NCBI GenBank assembly: GCA_011800155.1 | Contig: CM022377.1 | Location: forward strand, 868,001 to 932,000 | Length of the DNA: 64,000 nucleotides | From: Flammulina velutipes | Taxonomy: Eukaryota > Basidiomycota > Agaricomycetes > Agaricales > Physalacriaceae | Direction of reading: 5' to 3' | In this document: positions 10,421 through 22,935 of the stretch, in pieces | Layout: each line of letters begins with the position of its first letter | Numbering within the stretch: the stretch's first letter is position 1 | Translations under genes and position numbers: made by a program | The notes under the pieces: model-generated | The model's database searches: none | The model's input: the letters and a program-made list of their open reading frames with translations, nothing else | What the model was told of the DNA's origin: nothing

Positions 10421-11399
10421 CTCATTTCGAAAGAGAAGAGAAGCCGGGGAACAACTCCATTACGGCCCATCTTCTTTGCGCCCTGTTTCGGCGAAGCACT
10501 TTATAATTATCAGCAAACTTTGACTTAAAGTGGCGTCGAATATGCATGTCCGCATACCTGTTTCTTCTGGTATTTAGCCAGGCAACATTCTCGCTATGAA
10601 CCAGAAAATAAGGGAAATCCAGGAGCTTTTCAAGGAGAATGTGTCACTTCCGGGTGCCGTAACGGTGGGAACACGAGCGGTGGCGAACACTGATAGGCCG
10701 TATTACTGGTTAGGTTGAGTGATAGCCGTCCTCTGTCTGGAGCTTATGTGGGACATTTGGGCAAAAAAAACTCTGCGCTGCCTGTCAGTCAACGTCGAGA
10801 GCTGTCCATGCCATAACAGGACATCGTAAAAAGTCACATAATACGCTGTCCCAGCTGACGCATTCATAATGGCCGGCCAGTGGTGATTGGCAGCCGCCAA
10901 GATGAATCGACGCTTCCAGTTCCCATCTTAGTCGACCGTCGATGATTATGAGCTTCTTTAGATAGATTACAAAGGACCAAGAGTGCCCCTTTGCGGGATT
11001 CTTGTCATTTCTGCTAATCGGTTCACTCACCGTCACCGAGTCGAAGAGGAATCGGGGACATATTAGTCCCACAGAGGTTATAGCCATCCATACAAGGCGT
11101 CCAGTGCAGAGTGTCCACAGAAACAGTTATCCGCGACAACCTGTCGCGCCGTCTTCGGAGGAAGCGCTCTACAAGCACCAGAATAGCTCGCAGTGACGGG
11201 CTCCATTCCCGGTCTCTAAAAATTGCGGAGAGATATTCGTTTTTACTTCAGACTATCCAAGAAAGACACTAGCTGTCAGACAACGAAGCTGCAGAGAGTT
11301 GCAAAGTGGAGAGAGAACTCCAGCGTGACGTTTACTTTGTTACAGGTGACATTAGCACAGCCACCTGCTCATCTTGCCTTTACACGGTCATCTCCTCCA
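10421..11399. other. Intergenic upstream of hydrophobin 2 and RPB9
   Basis: Nearly 1 kb between divergently transcribed hydrophobin 2 (minus) and RPB9 (plus). Short ORFs on both strands lack motifs and splice partners. I see no gene. Confidence 0.5.
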
Positions 11400-11971
11400 A
11401 TGGTTCATTGCTTGCTCTGGTCTATGTGGCGTCCTTATTGACTTGCGTACAGGCCTCGCTACAATTCTGCTCTGAATGCAATAACCTTCTCTACCCTCGA
11501 GCCGACCAACAACGTCGCGTTATGGTTTTCGCCTGCAGAATATGCGACTACGACGAAATTGGCGAGAATGCATGTGTGTATAGAAATGACTTGTTGACGG
11601 TCACAAAGTGAGTGGCTTGAAGTCGCGTATCGCAGCTGCTCATTATCCTTTTCAGAGAACAAGTGGGCGTAACTACTGACCTGGGGACAGATCCAACATT
11701 GGTATGTTCTTTCATAGCGCTTCACAAACCACAACCATATTTGCTAGGCGCACTCCAATATTCCATGTCCAGAGTGTGGCACCGAAGAGTGCGTATCTAC
11801 TTCCCTTCTGTTCTTCTTCATCTAAACGCATCGGCGCGTATTAGTGCGGTCTTGTACCAAGATCAATCGAAGCGGAAAGAAACACGAATGATTCTCTTCT
11901 ACGTCTGCGTCAAGTGCAACCACAGTTTCACTGACCCGACGCTTCCTACCGACAACCGACCAGAGACGTGA
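11400..11971 (+). CDS. RPB9: DNA-directed RNA polymerase II subunit RPB9
   Basis: Five coding exons: 11400-11402 (the ATG alone), 11453-11607, 11656-11701, 11748-11788 and 11845-11971, total 372 nt, 123 residues, the normal size. The N-terminal zinc ribbon reads FCSECNNLLYPRAD and CRICDY; the C-terminal TFIIS-like ribbon reads CPECGTEDAVLYQ, then RKETRMILFYVCVKCNHSF. Known: RPB9 supports transcription fidelity and start-site choice. The start is inferred: an ATG followed at once by a 50-bp intron whose acceptor leads into ASLQFCSEC, a standard RPB9 N terminus; read-through in the same frame would add an unlikely extra 49 residues. The fourth exon needs the GTGCGT donor at 11789 to restore frame. 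Confidence 0.92.
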
Positions 11972-12202
11972 CCATTTTGGGACCGCGGACCATACTCTTC
12001 GCGCTGTATACTATCGTTTGTTCAATGCACTCTTTTGTATTCCTATCCTCCGATCCACACGTGCATCTTCAGGCGGACGGCCGACGGCGCGCCGTCGTTG
12101 CATACGATTTCATTTGAAAGGACAATGCCTGCCTAATCCAAAAAATGATTATAAATGCAGGCTGCAGCATACCGGGCTCATCGCAGTTCCGCATCTTTCT
12201 TC

Positions 12203-14188
12203 ATGTCTGTCACTCCTTCTCGACGGAGTCATGACTCAGAAAAAGGTGCCAGCACTCCTGCTTTCACCCCAGAGCAGACGATAGGACCGTTCCCGGAAGG
12301 TGGAAGACAAGCTTGGCTCTGTGTATTTGGCGTGTAAGTGCCGACAAGTGACCCCATGTTGAATCGATATGTTCAACGCGCGATTACTGTTAGGTGGCTC
12401 GCCCAGTTCGTCACGTTTGGGTAAGTATTCGTTGATCCTCTCCCACCCAAGCAGTGTCTGATGTTCACAGGTATACCAATGCTTATGGGGTGTATAATGG
12501 TTAGCATTCACCGACGCCCATATCACGCCTTGTTGACCATCAATTAGACTATTATGTGCGAGAATACATGGCCGACAAGTATACCTCATCACAGATGAGG
12601 TGAGTCATTGTAAGTAGATCCGGACATACCGGTAAAACTAAGCGCTTTGGAAAGTTGGGTCGGTAGCATACAGCTTATGCTTGGTATGACCGTTGGTCTG
12701 ATTAGTGGACGACTCCATGATATTGGATACTTGTAAGTCCGTCTCTTCGATATACTTAGAATACTCCCGCTAAAAGTAAGCGCTATAGTTATCACCTTAT
12801 GATAGGCGGCGCGTTGCTGTTCGTGTTTAGCCTCTTCATGCTTTCCTTGGCACAGCCAGGTCAGTACTACCAGGTTAACTGTCTTTTCCGCGTCCCGGTT
12901 GTATCAGGATGCTAACTTGAGATACGGCACAGGTCCTCTTAGCACAGGGAGTGGGTCTCGGTCTGGGTACTGGTTTCATGTACGTCCCCGGCATGGCAGT
13001 AGTATCGCACTACTTTCACAGACGGCGTGCGTTCGCCATGGGCCTCGTCGCATCAGTACGTTTGACTCTGACTTTCCCAATTGAAACTCCCTAACGGACC
13101 TTTCAACAAAAGGGCGCTGGCTTAGGCGGAGCCATCCAGCCCATTATGCTCAACAAACTTTTCCATGGATCTGTCGGATTTGCAAACGGAGTACGCGCAA
13201 GCGCCGCGTTTAATTTTGTGCTCTTAGCTATCGCGATTTCTCTCATCAGGACTCGACTGCCACCGAGTCCCCCAAAAGAAGGGAGCCTACTCGCGCATTT
13301 GCGCCAGTTCTTCCGAGAACCAGCGTATACTTCTACTGTGCTTGGGTACGTTCTGGTTATGGCACGGCGATTGTATGTGTGTGTACTGACTTGTCTGTCA
13401 CATTGAACAGAACGTTCTTCGTTCTGGCGGGGGTGTACTTTCCTCTCTTCTTTCTGCAGCTTAACGCTGTGAAGCGGGGTGTTGATGAAGATCTAGCCTT
13501 CTATGTTGTACGTTGTTTCCATCGATCCTGCTATTATGCCCGCTGGGACTCAACTTTGTTTCCTTCATTGACAGCTCGCTGTTCTAAATGGAGGGACTGT
13601 GATAGGCCGAATCATGGGAACTGTGTTCGTCCCGCGATTTGGAGTGTTCAACGTTGCCATTGTGTGTGCGAGTACATGCGCAATCCTCATTTTCTGCACT
13701 ATCGTCGTGAAGACTGTTGCTGCGACGTTTACGTTTGCGGTTCTGTACGGAATATTCTGTGGCGCGTGTGAGGATTATAGATTTTTTGAGACCTTCTTCA
13801 CCTGCTTACTCCTTCAGATATCGGTGTATTCGCTCCTATGGTGGGATCTTTAGCGAAGAATGACGCGGAGATTGGGGCGCGGTTGGGGATCTGCTTCACA
13901 TTCACTGGTCAGTGCACTCTGTCTCCCATTTCATGTAGTCTCGAATCTGACAGTTTTACTTAGGTTTCGGTGGTCTCATTGGTGCGGTTTCTGATGTTCG
14001 ACCCATCGCCTAGACACTCGCTAACGGAGATTATTGTAGGAACGCCCATTGCTGGTGCCCTACTAACGTCCTCATTCATTTGGTGGAGGCCTATCGTCTT
14101 TGCTGCGTCTCTGATGACGTGCGGGGCAGTCCTTTTTTCAGTGGCGCGATTCATTGTCGCTCGTCAAAAACATACACAGCGTGTCTGA
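12203..14188 (+). CDS. MFS transporter, monocarboxylate-transporter-like (copy A)
   Basis: About a dozen exons reconstruct one uninterrupted protein. It starts MSVTPSRRSHDSEKG, has the cytosolic lead GPFPEGGRQAWLCVFG, then helices such as SWVGSIQLMLGMTVGLISG, MIGGALLFVFSLFMLSLAQPG, GLGLGTGFMYVPGMAVVSHY, followed by FHRRRAFAMGLVASGAGLGG, a conserved segment of fungal SLC16-like (monocarboxylate porter) MFS proteins. The C-terminal half includes GRIMGTVFVPRFG and FAPMVGSLAKND. Twelve helices are expected. Substrate unknown; relatives include proteins annotated as riboflavin or monocarboxylate porters. One acceptor (before IGVFAP) only stays in frame with the GTGAGG donor giving GAYIGVF. A close paralog with the same exon borders lies inverted at 32208-34143. 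Confidence 0.88.
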
Positions 14189-16367
14189 CCTCTATTCTAG
14201 ATACTTAGACTTAGATGAAAATCCCTTATTAATGAAGCGCTCGCTAACACAGTTGTCGGGGTCGAGCTCATCAGTCCGATTCGGACGGTGTGTGATACAC
14301 AACAGTTCCTAACAATGTTAGTAACAATTCTCACTCCCCTTCGATTCGGGCGCCGACCGTGACAGCTACAGAGACGCTGGGAAATCTGCGTATTATATGG
14401 GATAGTCCGCAGTCGCCAGGTCACATTGTGCAGATCGTGTGTGCGGCAGGTGTCCATTTCATGAACCCTGTCACCCTGATCTTCATGTATGGCAAGAGCG
14501 TGCGCCGTGGATCGACAAGTGATAGAGATTGATATTGTGTGTTGACCTGTGTTGACGTAGGGATAATGAATGTATAGAAAACTACTCTATAGCACCGATT
14601 GTATGGAAATTCGATCTCGCCGCTGACGTGCGCGTCCACTGGGCGTGCAATTGAAACCTTGACGTTTGGACAGACTCAATTGCTGAACTTGTGACGATAC
14701 TTTCCCTCCTGCGCAGAGTTGATTATAGCGCAGATTATCAGTGCTGAGTGAGGTAGAACTCTATATATGCAGGACCGTAGACATCACGATCTCTCATCAG
14801 GATTTATACGCGGCTTGCCTTATGGGCACAGTGGTGTGTGTGGCGATGTGTTTCAACGTCCGCATTAGGACATCACCGCCCATTCTGTTTACGTATTGGT
14901 ACTTTATCGATCAGCTATCTATCATTGACGAGATGCGCTGAAGCTCTGGGGAGCATAGCTGGCATTGTGACCGAGCGTCTATGATGGCTGATGCATCATG
15001 GCATATATGTATGTCGTTTGGCGCGTGTTATGCTTCGACATGAACAGGCGCTCTAACTAGCGATGGGAATGACACGTCCGTATCTTTTCTCAGAGAACAT
15101 TTATGAGTTACCCTCGGTAAGTATTTCTCATGTTGTCTGTTGAACGTTGAACATCGAGGAACTGATGCCGACCCTGCGCGCCACACGCCACATGCCACTG
15201 GCCGGCGGTCTGAATCCATGAGAATCTATGTTGACTCGACGATTCGTCGGAGAAACAAACAAAGAGTTGAGAAGTACATACTCGCTTCACGGTGTTTATG
15301 GTGTTCATCTGACGAGGGAAGAACAGAACGGTCTAGATCGGTGGTAATCTGCATGCTATAGGTGAGTTTGCGGCGTGGTGCATGGTGGGTGCGGTAGCAA
15401 GAGGGCGATGGAGCTTGTATTTGCCGCATATGGCTCCTGCTGGCACGGATTGGCGTTCTTATGGCTGGGCCCCTCGATTCGTGAGGGGCTTCCACCGCGG
15501 ACACACTGGAGATTTGACTATAGTAACTAGTAGAGCTTCGCATTTGGGATTCGCAGGACCTTTTGCGCGTCTATTTTAGCGTCGGGAGCATAAGAAGAAC
15601 AGCTAGTATAGCCGATGGGACCCTTGGGCGCGAATCATCATCGTAAATAATGACATGGGAGAATGACTGAATGGTGGATTGTCTGATTCTGTGAAGGCTC
15701 GACGGAAAGTCATTAGAGAGCCTTTTGACAGGAGATTGAAGAGCGCTAAGGAGGGATGTAAAAAGTTGACGGTTGCCTTGAGCTTACGGGCTGCAGCTGC
15801 CTATCAGCGATGGGTATGCAATCCCCGACGGGTACTATTCCGAGTGCAAGGGTACATAACCCAATCCCGCGTTTACATTGGGGAATCTGATGATGCCCTA
15901 GCGCATGCGGGGCGCGACCAAGAGGGAATGGATCCGCCCATTCTGAACGGCATCCACCCGGGCTGAGGGTGGCCTGTATCTGTCCGCGGTAATGAACGTG
16001 GCGCAGTCGTTTAAGGAGGTGATTTAGGATGCATCATCTATTTCGTCCGGATCCTCGGTGCCGTTTACCCGTTATGGGAATGTGAGGGCTCGGATTCGCG
16101 CCCGAAGATTGATTTTCTCCGAATATGCATCGGGCGAGAAGGCGAGACGGGCTTTTGGTGGTGTAAAACGGCGCCAGAAGAAGAGGTTGTCCTCGGAGTG
16201 TGCTGTGCAGTAACGTTACTCGCTGAATCTGGCCACATATCTATCTCCAACTGATGCTGACAATCATCGAGGCACGGTGACGTCGATCCTCCCACCGGCA
16301 ATCTAGGGTAAAGCCGGCGCCTATATAGCACGCATCTGCTGTGATCCACTCTTTGCCACAATTCATC
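14189..16367. other. Gene-poor stretch of 2.2 kb
   Basis: No ORF with recognisable motifs or clear intron-exon structure on either strand. The first part is the 3' flank of MFS copy A. Near 16321 a TATATAG element lies about 40 bases upstream of the next ATG and probably belongs to the zinc-finger gene. Confidence 0.5.
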
Positions 16368-17167
16368 ATGGCTGCTACTGCTTTCTCTCTGCCCAGTATT
16401 CACGAAATGTTTCCTGGTGCGTTGCTTTCCTGCTATACTGCGCCACACTTATACCGTCTGCAGAACATCTAATGCGTGTTCCCCCAGAGGCGCGTGTGCG
16501 AGGAAGTGCGCCTCCCACACATCTCAAGCTCGACTGCAGCTTCAACGTCCTGCGTTCGGACCCCTCAGCGCCCTCGCTCACCCATGTGGCGTCCATGCAC
16601 ACTGCCGACGGCGCATCCGGCGCCCGCAGCGGGTCAAGCGAAGGGAGCGAGGCCAGCGACGGCGAGGACGACATTGGCACAAAGAAACACCTGTGCACAA
16701 CGTGTAACAAACGCTTCAACCGCCCCAGCAGCCTCCGCATCCACATAAACACCCACACAGGCGCGACTCGTAAGATTCTTTTTCCCTTCCGAGATACACG
16801 AGTTCTGATCAATATATTATTCTTCGCAGCATTCCGGTGCCCGTACCCTGGATGTGGGCGCGAGTTCAACGTCAACTCAAACATGCGCAGGCATTACCGG
16901 AATCATACCACGGGCAATATTGCCCAGCCCGAGGACGATGCTGCCCCGGTGTATCCCCGTCAGCACCGCGACCGTTCGGCACTGCGCCACGCACAGCACT
17001 TTGTATCGTCCTCGCCCTCTCCTTCTCCGTTATCCTCTTCTCCTCCGCTACGCTCCTTCCATCACGAACCATACCACAGGCCGCGCGCGCTCGACCATCA
17101 TCATCCTCATTTATCTCCCTCCCGGCCACGAACGCGAGAGAGCGATCTCCGAACGCATATTCCCTGA
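16368..17167 (+). CDS. C2H2 zinc-finger protein, probable transcription factor
   Basis: Exons 16368-16416, 16464-16769 and 16830-17167 join to 693 nt, 230 residues. Two adjacent C2H2 fingers: LCTTCNKRF..SSLRIHINTH (C-x2-C-x12-H-x3-H) and FRCPYPGCGREF..SNMRRHYRNH (C-x4-C-x12-H-x3-H), joined by a TGATP linker. An intron splits the linker. The N terminus is Ser/Gly/Glu-rich (SGARSGSSEGSEASDGEDD); the C terminus is low-complexity Ser/Pro/His. Two-finger proteins of this kind are common DNA-binding regulators in Agaricomycetes. Target genes cannot be told. A TATATAG lies about 40 bases upstream of the start. Confidence 0.85.
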
Positions 17168-18396
17168 TACCTGTCACTGTTAGAAGCTTCCCTTTCTTCT
17201 TTTGTATTTCCGGCCTCCCCGCTGTATCAATAATCGATATGTTCTGTATGTATACCCGCTCAGCCCCGAATATACGCCTTGTTTGAGCGCTCTGGAGATG
17301 TATGCCAAGCCACGCCTCGGCAGTACGGCCGAGTGCCCCACTAACAGAGATACGAATCATCGGTGTATATGTAGTCCCTTCCGTTCGTCGTATCTCACGC
17401 CACCGTTCTGCAGCACGGGTATGGTATACCGACCCAAACATCTGCTCGCATCATTCATACCCACCATTTGTCACGGAACTCCAGCCCCCAGGGCGTATGT
17501 ACAGATCCCGTCCGTGGATCGTGATTCCAACGATTAAAAAGGCGGCACGGCATCCGTCCGTTACTAAACTAGACGCAGATCTTCATGAGGACATCATCGT
17601 TTGGGCCTGGGGTGCAGATCCGTTGATCCATCCAGCTGAACAGAGTTGACCTTGACAATATGACAATGAAACGAAAGAGAGATACCGTTCATCGCCACAT
17701 TACAAAATTCCAATCATACTGATTATGATAGGTACTTTTCCCATTCCGAAGATGGTGGGGGAGAGAGATCAGAGCTCGAGTGCGAAGGAGAGTATAGAGC
17801 CATATCTATTATCAGCGCGGAGAGAAGACCTAGAGATAGATGTTGAATCAGAGGGAGAAGTTCTAGTGGGGCGAGGTGGCCAAGAGACGGGATCTGTATC
17901 ATACCGACGGAAGAGTGGAAGGGCCCAATAAATTCCCGGCTGAAAGGGTATACGGTACGCGAAGATCTCACAGTTCTCACCGACCCCGACGAGGAGTATC
18001 GCTTGGGGAACCGTGGAATCTTGATGTGGCGCGTAAGTATAGAGTTACACGGTCCCCAGATCTACTTGTTTGATCACTCTCTCGGTTGTACGGCTCTGAG
18101 GGGATTGGTTCAACGGGAATAGGCAGGGCGAATGAGATGTTGACTCTGCGAACTGTGTCATCCCTAATTGACTTAGTCATGAGGCGGCCTTCCGAGGTAA
18201 GCATGAACATATGTTGTTGTGGCACAACAAGTGGTGGGAAACTTGACCCTGATCGGCATGATTTTCGATCGTGTTGCACGTGGCAAAATCGCGCCACTGC
18301 GATCATGCTCATTGCGTTCATACAAATTGCTTATTAGTCTGCCCATTGATCGTGTTCTTCCGCAAAGCCTTTACATAAAGCCTCACCTCAGCACAT
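17168..18396. other. Intergenic, 1.2 kb
   Basis: 3' flanks of the zinc-finger gene and of the small gene at 18397. Several ORFs of 60-115 codons on both strands overlap one another and show no motif; none is supported. Confidence 0.5.
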
Positions 18397-18672
18397 TCAT
18401 TTACCATTGTTCTTCTCCGCCTGCTCCTGCTCATGTGCGTACTTGTCTTGTTCTCTGAATGCCTGCAGGATGGCCTTTCCTTCTTGGACATCGTCATCGT
18501 CATATGGCTTCAAGCCGTACGATGCCATAAAGTTATTGTAGCCTGTGACACCGTCAGTAGCGTAGCTGGATTGTATTTGCGGTACGCACCCAAAGTCTTT
18601 CATGTACGCATAATCCGTCTTATCTTTGTAACCCGAGCTCGAATTCGAAGAGGATTGTTTCTTTCCAGACAT
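18397..18672 (-). CDS. Small hypothetical protein, 91 residues
   Basis: Single frame MSGKKQSSSNSSSGYKDK.. with a C-terminal charged tail ending EQAEKNNGK. The segment NFMASYGLKPYDDDDVQEGK looks like a conserved core: small agaricomycete proteins with a similar SYGLKPY..D..EAK pattern are common, though I cannot name a family. A GGTGCGTA..CACAG stretch inside resembles an intron, but removing it breaks the frame, so I keep the read-through model. No signal peptide or membrane segment. Hydrophilic, probably cytosolic or nuclear. Confidence 0.6.
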   Translation of the reverse strand: MSGKKQSSSNSSSGYKDKTDYAYMKDFGCVPQIQSSYATDGVTGYNNFMASYGLKPYDDDDVQEGKAILQAFREQDKYAHEQEQAEKNNGK

Positions 18673-19041
18673 GTCTGCTAGTGGGATTAGCGATGAACCG
18701 GTGATTCGCCGCTAAGAACGCGTACATACTGGCGGGGATGAAAATGGAAGGAAGAAGAGAAGAAGAAAGGATAAGTCCTCTTTATATAAGCGGGTTCTTC
18801 TGAGCACGTGGGAGATTGTGTATTCCTACTTAGCGAGACGGTCATGATATTTTGCTCAAAGTCTATAGCTTATAATTGAAAGGCAAGTAGCCATTCGTAT
18901 TCACCGGTTACCTCCCGAAGGTAGAGCAGCGTTCAAGTACGTCCTAACACACCCTACGAACTCCAAAAGCGCATTTACGGTCGGCGCGAGGCCTGCGTCT
19001 TTCCTTCCATAGAAGCCGTTCTTCGCGGAAGAGCGGCCAAT

Positions 19042-19790
19042 TCAGGAAATCAAGAGCTGCGCCACATCACTTCGAAGTCTCGTCCTTTGACGGAACCGCG
19101 GTGCGGAACGTAATTTCCAGCTCCGCTGACGAGGTCTGGATGTGAGATTCGCCACTTCTGAGTCGTTAAAGCTGCGCGGAGGTTTAGTTTGTTTGGGCGA
19201 ATCTGAGATACAAATACGAATCATTCCTGTGACCGTGAAGTCATCCGGATGAGATAGAGGTGCATCATCCGTGGGCTGAACTTGAAGACGTGTTAGATTA
19301 CTATTTTTGAAATGATATATGTAGGCATGATCCAAGTCATCCAGGTTGAAGAGCCTTGTATTGTATTCGATGCTTGCCAAAGTCCCATGTCCTAGATGTG
19401 CTACCATGATGAATTCTATTTCGAGGACGGTAACCGTGGTTTTCCATTCCGTCGGCCTTGTGCATATTCCATGTTATTGACCACCAGATGCACGGCGCCT
19501 GACATGGGAAGAGCTGTGATCAATATTCAAAGACCTGGGATGACATGAACGATGGTATTTTGCGCGGAGCAATTTGGATACCGCTGTCACCGTTTTCTAT
19601 AGATCCACGAGAACGGTGTGAACGGAACACTGAGAGTAAAAAATACTTGACTACCTGGAGCGAGCGGGTGAGCATCCATTCATTGCGGGATACCCAATTG
19701 GTAGAGAAATCTCCGAGCGCGAGTTGGATGAAAGTGATGTATATCATGCAAGATCCTAGCATACAAACGACGTCTCCTCTATCCCGTCTT
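19042..19790 (-). pseudogene. Unrecognised, possibly disrupted gene
   Basis: Coding-like segments follow one another on the minus strand: FIQLALGDFSTNWVSRNEWM near 19700, GAVHLVVNNMEYAQ near 19490, and a long one including TTVTVLEIEFIMVAHLGHG and DDFTVTGMIRICIS at 19430-19190. The last two are offset by one base at about 19455, and I found no intron that repairs this, which suggests a frameshift. The longest intact part is 121 codons (19042-19407). I do not recognise a family. The 5' end overlaps the 3' end of the eIF2-beta gene by a few bases. Confidence 0.3.
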
Positions 19791-21052
19791 GTTCTTACTT
19801 CTCTTCCCGACTTGTGCTTGGAATCCACTCTTGATGGGGTTGACACTACGCCTACTCCCGCAAGACTCACACGACATGAAGAAGATACGGTTCTCCTTCG
19901 TCAATAGCGTGTCGGGAGATTTACAGGTTTTGCACGTCACGTATTCCACTGCGAGGGTGATGTGAGTGAGTAAAGACGAGAGAAGGGAGGTATGCGAGCG
20001 TACCAATGTATCGTCTCAAGACGTTCTCGACTTGTTTTTGTTGGAAACGACCTTTGATAACTAGGCGTCCTGCACCGTCGACGCTACCAGTTGTACCCAT
20101 CTCAGAGAAGAGGAATTGTATGACATGCTCAGGCTGAGGATGGCTAGTTAGTGACGGCTGCAATACGTGTCGAGGATAAACTGACCTGTCTGTGCATCTT
20201 TTTGCATATATCGGTGACGTTGGCAAAGATTGAACGCTTGTTTCCTTCTCTGTGTATAGATGGGGGTGCGATAGTGTATCGCTTCCCGGACGACGTGGAG
20301 AGCAGTGAAGGGTTGGCAGCATGCAGAAGAGAGTAGAAGCGGGTGAGAAGCTAGGGATACGCGTGAGGCAAGTTCGGAGATGTATGTTAGGAACATACCT
20401 CTGGATACAGGTAGTCGCGGTCGCTCTTGAGCCATGCCTCTCCGCCTCCGCCGTCGACGGACGATAGATCTGGCTGGGCAAAGGGATCTTCCCCAAGCTC
20501 GGCCTCGTCGATGTTGTCGAGATTGGTGGTGTCGATCTCTTCGTCGTCGTCGTCGCCCTTTGCTTTTGACTCATTGAGCTCCTTCTCGAACGCCTCCAAG
20601 TCAAATGCAGCCTTCTTCTTGGTTCCCTTTTTCTTTTTCTTGATATCGGAAAAGTCTAGATCGTCGCCGAGTGGTGGTGCAGCTGCTGGGGCGTCCTTGG
20701 GGGTGGAAGTGCCCGAGTCGACGTCCTGGGTTGCGATCAGCTACGATGGCAGCGTGCGTGGGCGGGTGATACGTACCAGGTCGAGAGGAATCTCCTTCTT
20801 TTTCTTCTTCTTCTTGACATCGCCGAACATTGACTTGAAGTCGTCCTCCTTGTCGTCTACGTTGCGTAGCATCTGCTCGTGGGCTGTTGTTGGGCCAAGA
20901 TCGACTGACTCTCCATTTGTTGTTGTGCTGTCGATTGTTTCTGGCGCCGGGGCTGTTGGATCTGCATCTGCGCCGAGGGGATCCTCTGTGAACGCCACAA
21001 TCTTTTTCTTTCTTTTCTTGAGTGACGGATCGAAGAGCGGCTCTTCAGACAT
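19779..21052 (-). CDS. SUI3: Translation initiation factor eIF2 subunit beta
   Basis: Exons 21052-20777, 20740-20399, 20350-20186, 20133-20004 and 19948-19779 join to 1,083 nt, 360 residues. The N-terminal half has three lysine blocks ([23 protein letters not shown]), which in eIF2-beta bind eIF5 and eIF2B-epsilon. The core reads [39 protein letters not shown] and [16 protein letters not shown]. The C-terminal zinc ribbon is [17 protein letters not shown]. Function: beta subunit of the GTP-dependent Met-tRNAi carrier of the 43S complex. It shares a 111-bp divergent promoter with the ATP synthase gamma gene. Confidence 0.95.
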
Positions 21053-21163
21053 GATGATAGTAGAAGGACAAGTTCGGTGACTCACGTGCATGACCGTGGG
21101 AAAGCTGTGAGGGATGTACCGACTGTTTCCGACTGCCGTTTTGCTCACCACCACCAACCAACA
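21053..21163. promoter_or_regulatory. Divergent promoter eIF2-beta / ATP synthase gamma
   Basis: Only 111 bases separate the two opposed start codons, so 5' UTRs and promoters of both housekeeping genes must share this segment. No TATA box is visible, as expected for such genes. Confidence 0.7.
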
Positions 21164-22225
21164 ATGCTGCTCGTCCGCCAGTCGCTAACGAGGGTTGCTG
21201 CCCGCCAGTCGACGTTCGCGGCGACGCGCTCGCCAGCAAGAAACATGGCCACTCTTCGTGAAATAGAGCTGCGTCTCAAGTCGGTCCGCAACATCCAGAA
21301 AATCACTGGTGTACGTCCGACAATACTTGATGTTGCACGGCACTAACAGTGATTTAGACAATGAAAATGATTGCCTCGGCTGGCCTGGCAAAGGCGCAGA
21401 GGGCCATGGTCCAGGCAAAGAAGTACGGCGAAGCCAACGCTGGTGCGTTTTCCATGTTAGTTCCAATAAAATCATGCAAACATCCCGCGCAGAGGTCTTC
21501 ATCCAGGCCAACGACGACATATCCAACGACAAGAAGCTCTTCCTCGTAATCTCGTCCGACAAGGGTCTCTGCGGTGGTATCCACTCGTCCGTCTCCAAAG
21601 CCACGCGCAAAGCCTTCACCGGCGCCGACGACTCCCCAATTCCAGGCGTCGTCGTCGACAGCGACTCACCCATAATCATCATTGGCGACAAGGCAAAGGC
21701 CCAGCTCTCCCGCGTTCACCCGCAGAACATCCAGCTCACCTTCAACCAAATCGGCCGTGATGTCCCGACCTTTGCCGATGCCGCCAGTGTCGCAGACCTC
21801 GTACTCACCAGCGGTGTCGAGTATGATTCAGTCGTCCTCATCTACAACCGCTTCGCCTCCGCCATCTCATACGAGTCAACCGCACTCGTCATCAAGGGTG
21901 AAAAGGCTCTGGCAAACAGCGAAAACTTCAAGGCATACGAAATGGAGGATGACTTTACCAAGGATCTTGCGCAATTCTCTCTCGCAAACGCCATCTACTC
22001 TGCTCTCGTAGAAGGCCACGCATCAGAAATTTCAGCACGCCGGAACGCCATGGACAATGCTTCCAAGAACGCTACAGACATGATTGGGTCTCTTCAAATG
22101 CAGTACAATCGTGGACGACAAGCTGCCATTACCAACGAGTTGGTCGATATCATTACTGGTACGATTCCAATCACTCTTTCGACATACTTTGTACTCATCA
22201 TTCGACAGGTGCTAGTGCTCTGTGA
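21164..22225 (+). CDS. ATP3: Mitochondrial F1 ATP synthase subunit gamma
   Basis: Exons 21164-21310, 21358-21442, 21493-22158 and 22209-22225 join to 915 nt, 304 residues. A basic, Arg/Ser/Ala-rich mitochondrial presequence (MLLVRQSLTRVAARQST) precedes ATLREIELRLKSVRNIQKIT, TMKMIASAGLAKAQRAM, SSDKGLCGGIHSSVSK and the C-terminal helix RRNAMDNASKNATDM..YNRGRQAAITNELVDIITGASAL, all signatures of the gamma subunit. It forms the central rotating shaft of F1 that couples the proton-driven c-ring to ATP synthesis. The last exon codes only the final residues. Confidence 0.96.
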
Positions 22226-22935
22226 GCGGTCGAGCAGACAGGGTATGCACATTACTCCCACGCTCAGCACTTTCTTACCCTTGTCTAGTTTCGTATATAG
22301 ACACCTTAATGGAAGAGAAGCTTGAATCTGAATGTTGTGGTCATGTCGCATCTTGAAGCAAGGAGCCAACCGCTGAGGACGCACACCGGTTTGTTGTAGA
22401 ACTCTGTCCTTTGTGATGAACGCGCTTCGAACTTTGAGTATACCCCATGGGATACATGCGACCATCATGGCCGCTTTTCTTTCACCTTCGAAGAGCAAGG
22501 ACATCTCAGTTCAAGTTATCAAGATCAAGATGTATGGTGGAACTAGCGAGCTACTACTATAGTTCCTCGCTAAACGGATGATTCCCACCAAGCCTCTAAC
22601 TAAGTGTGGTCCACTACATTTGATGAACACGCTCACTCTATCCTGTAGACGCGCGCCACTTCCTATAGACTCATCACCGGTGAATCGGTCGTGTCCCTTA
22701 GCCTTTACGACACCTACTCCTCTTCCATGCTGATCATCTGTCAGGCGCTCAGCTAGCTCTCTGCATGCATTTGAGTTGTCCGCTCCTCTCAAACCCGCGC
22801 CTAACTTTGTGGTCACCTGTTGGAATAGGAGAACTTCGAAGGCGGATATCTGATTTGCCCATGGGACGCGACGCCCTTTAAGAAGAGGATCCACTTGCTT
22901 TCTCCACCATCAGCTTCTTCCCCCCAGTTGAAAGG
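22226..22935. other. Intergenic, ATP3 3' flank and GMC promoter
   Basis: About 700 bases. Short ORFs on the minus strand are not supported by motifs. Nothing further seen. Confidence 0.5.

Noticed and set aside
20427..21080. 217-codon plus-strand ORF opposite eIF2-beta
   Set aside because: Ser-rich antisense shadow of the lysine- and acid-rich N terminus of eIF2-beta.
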